A DNA stretch of 64,000 bases from JAJFJD01 sp965228695 (GTDB taxonomy: Bacteria > Pseudomonadota > Alphaproteobacteria > UBA8366): positions 992,001 through 1,056,000 of the forward strand of contig CBDDIB010000002.1 in NCBI GenBank assembly GCA_965228695.1, given 5' to 3'. A program made the translations under genes and the position numbers. The notes under the pieces were generated by a model, which was not told the origin of the DNA, ran no database searches, and saw only the letters and a program-made list of their open reading frames with translations. This document shows positions 61,140 to 64,000 of the stretch, piece after piece. Positions within the stretch are counted from its first letter, which is position 1. Every line of letters starts with the position of its first letter.

Positions 61140-62387
61140 ATGCACTCCTACAAGAAATCCTACCAGGCGCAAGCCATTACGCCGGATACCGGCATACCGC
61201 TCTCCTTCGCCGTCTGGGACCCTTGGGCCGCGGGCCTGATCCGGGCCTTCCAGCATCTCAATTGCGGCCGTCTGCTGTTGGAACTGTGGGACGGTCGCGA
61301 GATGGTATTCGAAGCGCCGCTGGACGGGCCATCGGCACATCTGCGGTTCAATTCGCGGCGCGCCGTTCGGCGGCTTGCGTTCGGCGGGGATGTGGGTTTC
61401 GCCGAGGCGTATATGGCGGGGGAGTGCGACAGCCGTGATCTCGTGGCCCTGGTTGAGTTGTTCGCTCGTAACCTGGCGACAGTGGATTCCAAGCTTTCCG
61501 GCACGGCTGCCGCAAGCGTGTGGAATCGGATTTGTCATGTCCTGAAACCGAATTCCCGGCGCGGCAGTCGCAAGAACATTGCCTACCATTACGACCTCGG
61601 GAACGGCTTCTATGAGCAATGGCTGGACCCGAGCATGACGTATTCGTCCGCGCTGTATGAGGATGGCGTCACGGAGCTGTTCCAGGCGCAACAGCACAAA
61701 TACCGCCGGGTCGCCGACCTGCTCGACCTCAGCCCGGGGCAGCATGTCCTGGAGATCGGCTGTGGATGGGGCGGTTTCGCCGAATATGTCGCGCGCGACC
61801 ATGGCTGCCGGGTGACCGGTCTGACCCTGTCGCACGAACAGCACGCCTACGCGACGGATCGGATCACGCGTGCCGGTCTGCAGGACCGGGTCGAGATCCG
61901 ATTGCAGGACTATCGCGATGTCCCGGGTGAGTTCGATCGGATCGCCTCGATCGAGATGTTCGAAGCCGTCGGCGAGAAGAACTGGCCGACCTATTTTCAG
62001 ACGATACAGGACCGCCTTGCGCCGTCGGGCAATGCCGTGTTGCAGGTGATCTCCATCGCCGAGGACCGTTACGAGCAATACCGCACCGGCGCGGACTTCA
62101 TTCAGCGCTATATTTTCCCCGGCGGGATGTTGCCGACGCCGGCGCTTCTGGAGAAAGAATCCGAGCAGGCGGGGCTTCGCGTGAGCCACGCGAACCGGTT
62201 CGGCGAATCCTACCGCAGAACCCTGGCCGAATGGAGCGGCGCTTTCGAATCGGCTTGGCCGCGCGTGCAGGCGCTTGGCTATGACGAACGGTTCCGCCGG
62301 ATGTGGCGATACTATCTGGCCTATTGCGAGGCCGGATTCCGCGTCGGCACGATCGACGTGGGCCATTACAAACTCGCACACGGCTGA
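61140..62387 (+). CDS. Cyclopropane-fatty-acid synthase-type methyltransferase
   Basis: 415 residues from the ATG at 61140 (AGAAGG site). The SAM site is HVLEIGCGWGGFAEYVAR. The family motifs are YHYDLGNGFYEQWLDPSMTYSSA, HYDLGN/YSC-like, GLTLSHEQHAYA, and EMFEAVGEKNWPTYF. In this operon it is more likely to act as the UfaM-like methylase of furan fatty acid synthesis than as classic CFA synthase, but the two cannot be told apart here. It acts on unsaturated acyl chains of membrane phospholipids. Confidence 0.9.
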   Translation: MHSYKKSYQAQAITPDTGIPLSFAVWDPWAAGLIRAFQHLNCGRLLLELWDGREMVFEAPLDGPSAHLRFNSRRAVRRLAFGGDVGFAEAYMAGECDSRDLVALVELFARNLATVDSKLSGTAAASVWNRICHVLKPNSRRGSRKNIAYHYDLGNGFYEQWLDPSMTYSSALYEDGVTELFQAQQHKYRRVADLLDLSPGQHVLEIGCGWGGFAEYVARDHGCRVTGLTLSHEQHAYATDRITRAGLQDRVEIRLQDYRDVPGEFDRIASIEMFEAVGEKNWPTYFQTIQDRLAPSGNAVLQVISIAEDRYEQYRTGADFIQRYIFPGGMLPTPALLEKESEQAGLRVSHANRFGESYRRTLAEWSGAFESAWPRVQALGYDERFRRMWRYYLAYCEAGFRVGTIDVGHYKLAHG

Positions 62388-62404
62388 CGGCCCGGGCGGC
62401 ACCC

Positions 62405-63757
62405 GTGACAGGTTCCGACACCGCGTCGCCCGGCATTCTGTCGCGCAGCACCGTGCTGCGCTACGCCTTGCCCGGCTTCGCGCTCGCGATCCCGACGATA
62501 CCGGTTTACGTTTTCCTGCCGACCTACTATGCGGAGACCGTCGGGCTCGGCCTTGCCGCGACCGGCGGGCTGATGCTGGCGGCGCGGATCTTCGATGTGG
62601 TGAGCGATCCGCTGATCGGTCTGGTCAGCGACCGTGTCAAAACCCGGTGGGGCCGCCGTAAACCGTGGGTCGTCCTGGGCGGCATCATTGCGGCGATCGC
62701 CTTGTTGACGCTATTCCACCCGCCCGCCGACGCGACCGGCGTCTATCTGTTGATCGGCACGGTCGCGCTTTACACCGGCTGGACCATGCTCGCCATCCCG
62801 TATTTCGCATGGGGGGCGGAGTTGTCCGGCGACTATAACGAACGCAGCGGCGTTACCGGCGCGCGCGAGGGCGCCATGTTGCTCGGCATTCTGTTCGCGG
62901 GGTCGATCCCCGCGGCCGCCGCCGCAATGGGGTTTCCGGATTCGACGGCGTTATCGGCGATCGCCTGGCTTGCCGTCCTTGCCGGCATCCCCGCGATATT
63001 CGTTCTGGTGAAGACGGTGCCGGAGCCGCCGCCCCGCACGACCATGGGACAGCGGCTGACCTGGCGCGGTATGGCGCTGGTGATGCGAAACCGCCCCTTC
63101 GTGCGCTTGCTTGGCGCGTGGTTCGTCAACGGTCTTGCCAACGGCCTCCCGTCGGTGCTGTTCCCGCTCTATCTGGCGCACGGTATCGCTGCCAGCGAGC
63201 TTGAGCGCGGCGTCCTGATCCTGCTGTATTTCGCCTGCGCGGTTTTCGCGATCCCGGCGTGGCTCGCCGCCGCCCGGCGCTTCGGAAAACACCGTGTCTG
63301 GTGCGGCGCGATGATCCTCGCCTGTCTGGCCTTCGTCTGGGTGCCGCTGCTCGACCCGGGTCAGGTCGTCGCATTTGGCGTGGTTTGCATCATCACCGGT
63401 ATGGCGCTCGGGGCCGACCTGGCGTTGCCGCCCGCGATGCAGGCGGACATCGTCGATCTGGATACGCTGCGGTCCGGCCAGGAACGCGCCGGTCTGTTCT
63501 TCGCCCTGTGGAGCATGGTGACAAAATTCGCGCTCGCGGCGGCTGTCGGTATCGGTTTCCCGGCACTGGCCTATTTCGGCTTCGATACGGCGAACCCGGG
63601 AAGCGGGGAGGGATTATTCGCGCTCGTGGTGATCTATGCGTGGGTTCCCGTCGTATTGAAATTCGGCGCCGTTGCATTGGTGTGGGGGCACCCAATTACC
63701 GCCCGCCGCCAGCGAATCGTGCGACGACGGCTGGAAAGCCTGGCACAGCGGCGATAA
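62405..63757 (+). CDS. MFS transporter of GPH (glycoside-pentoside-hexuronide:cation symporter) type
   Basis: 450 residues from the GTG at 62405. Twelve helices with the MelB-like motifs: an Asp in AARIFDVVSDPLIGLVSDR and the loop KTRWGRRKPWVVLGG. The family usually imports sugars with Na+ or H+. Its place after lipid-modification genes is odd, although similar transporter genes follow the CFA-type genes in other alphaproteobacteria. The substrate may be a lysolipid or fatty acid derivative. Confidence 0.85.
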   Translation: MTGSDTASPGILSRSTVLRYALPGFALAIPTIPVYVFLPTYYAETVGLGLAATGGLMLAARIFDVVSDPLIGLVSDRVKTRWGRRKPWVVLGGIIAAIALLTLFHPPADATGVYLLIGTVALYTGWTMLAIPYFAWGAELSGDYNERSGVTGAREGAMLLGILFAGSIPAAAAAMGFPDSTALSAIAWLAVLAGIPAIFVLVKTVPEPPPRTTMGQRLTWRGMALVMRNRPFVRLLGAWFVNGLANGLPSVLFPLYLAHGIAASELERGVLILLYFACAVFAIPAWLAAARRFGKHRVWCGAMILACLAFVWVPLLDPGQVVAFGVVCIITGMALGADLALPPAMQADIVDLDTLRSGQERAGLFFALWSMVTKFALAAAVGIGFPALAYFGFDTANPGSGEGLFALVVIYAWVPVVLKFGAVALVWGHPITARRQRIVRRRLESLAQRR

Positions 63758-63777
63758 CGGCGACCGGAACAGGTGCA

Positions 63778-64000
63778 ATGAAACTGAAACTGACGGCCCT
63801 CGTAGCAAGCCTACTAACGCTTATGGGATGTGGTGGAATGGATGCGAAGCAATTCGAAGGCGGGGAACCGCGGTTCGTTCTGGAAGACTATTTCCAGGGC
63901 ATGACCAATGCGACCGGCATCTTCGTCGACCGATTCGGCAATCTGCGCCGCCAGTTCGTCGTGAAGATCGAGGGAACCTGGGACGGTAAGGAATTGATCC
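63778..64000 (+). CDS. DUF3833 lipoprotein, N-terminal part
   Basis: The frame runs off the window after 74 codons. A lipoprotein signal peptide (LTALVASLLTLMGCGG, Cys18) precedes the DUF3833 beginning: FEGGEPRFVLEDYFQGMTNATGIFVDRFGNLRRQFVVKIEGTWDG. The family is of lipocalin-like shape, and is often encoded next to CFA-type methyltransferase genes. It may bind lipids at the membrane surface. The ATG lies 20 bp after the transporter gene, so it is the fifth gene of the operon. Confidence 0.85.
   Translation, partial: MKLKLTALVASLLTLMGCGGMDAKQFEGGEPRFVLEDYFQGMTNATGIFVDRFGNLRRQFVVKIEGTWDGKELI

Overview
The window looks like a chromosomal segment of a free-living, GC-rich alphaproteobacterium. 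A relative of the Rhodospirillales is likely, but this is an inference from gene content and not from any search. The evidence is a complete system I cytochrome c maturation set (ccmABCDEFGHI), a Suv3-like helicase next to an HslR-type S4 protein, FdxA and CarD, an RpoH with the alphaproteobacterial layout, an AcnA aconitase, and an RpoE/ChrR (ECF11-type) photo-oxidative stress pair.

Layout. 1-4.9 kb: the end of a peptide ABC ATPase, its binding protein with a clear terminator, then a ThDP enzyme and an HpaI-type aldolase on the minus strand. 5.1-8.0 kb: a visibly AT-richer four-gene lipoprotein operon (CsgG-like, a small PEGA-like lipoprotein, DUF4810, DUF799 with an extra C-terminal domain). 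8.0-14 kb: a CitE-like lyase, a two-component system, a secreted Cys-repeat protein, MsrP, a TonB-like protein and a small membrane protein. 14-17.5 kb: a DHA2 efflux pump and two DJ-1/PfpI-type genes facing apart. 17.5-26.1 kb: the ccm genes, all on the minus strand, split by an MFS gene. 26.1-26.3 kb: a highly structured intergenic region ending in a strong minus-strand terminator, proposed here as a small RNA. 26.3-29.5 kb: an amidohydrolase plus two tandem TauD-type dioxygenases. 29.7-33.7 kb: small membrane proteins, a DOPA-dioxygenase-like protein, a fatty acid desaturase whose natural start appears to be ATA, and a TetR/OsmC pair with two operators between them. 34-48 kb: housekeeping and stress genes (acnA, htpG, pcm, helicase, hslR, fdxA, carD, a PPP-type phosphatase, rpoH). 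48-52.7 kb: a nuclease, an aminopeptidase, a PagL-like protein, tRNA-Arg(CCT) with a decayed copy of its 3' end, a GNAT-like protein and two PAS-like proteins. 52.8-56.2 kb: a polar amino acid ABC transporter. 56.5-64 kb: an acidic protein, a SpeD-like protein, ChrR/RpoE, and a divergent lipid-modification operon (FAD oxidoreductase, DUF1365, CFA-type methyltransferase, GPH-type transporter, DUF3833 lipoprotein) running off the window.

Functional themes are envelope and redox stress (MsrP, OsmC, RpoE/ChrR with its lipid operon, Cys-rich secreted protein), heat shock (RpoH and an RpoH-like promoter before htpG), cytochrome c assembly and small-molecule uptake. The most unusual items are the kissing-loop RNA candidate upstream of ccmA, the lipoprotein operon, the Cys-repeat protein between a two-component system and MsrP, the SpeD-like protein that keeps the Ser/Cys spacing but not the His, and the matched pair of ECF-type promoters between rpoE and the lipid operon.
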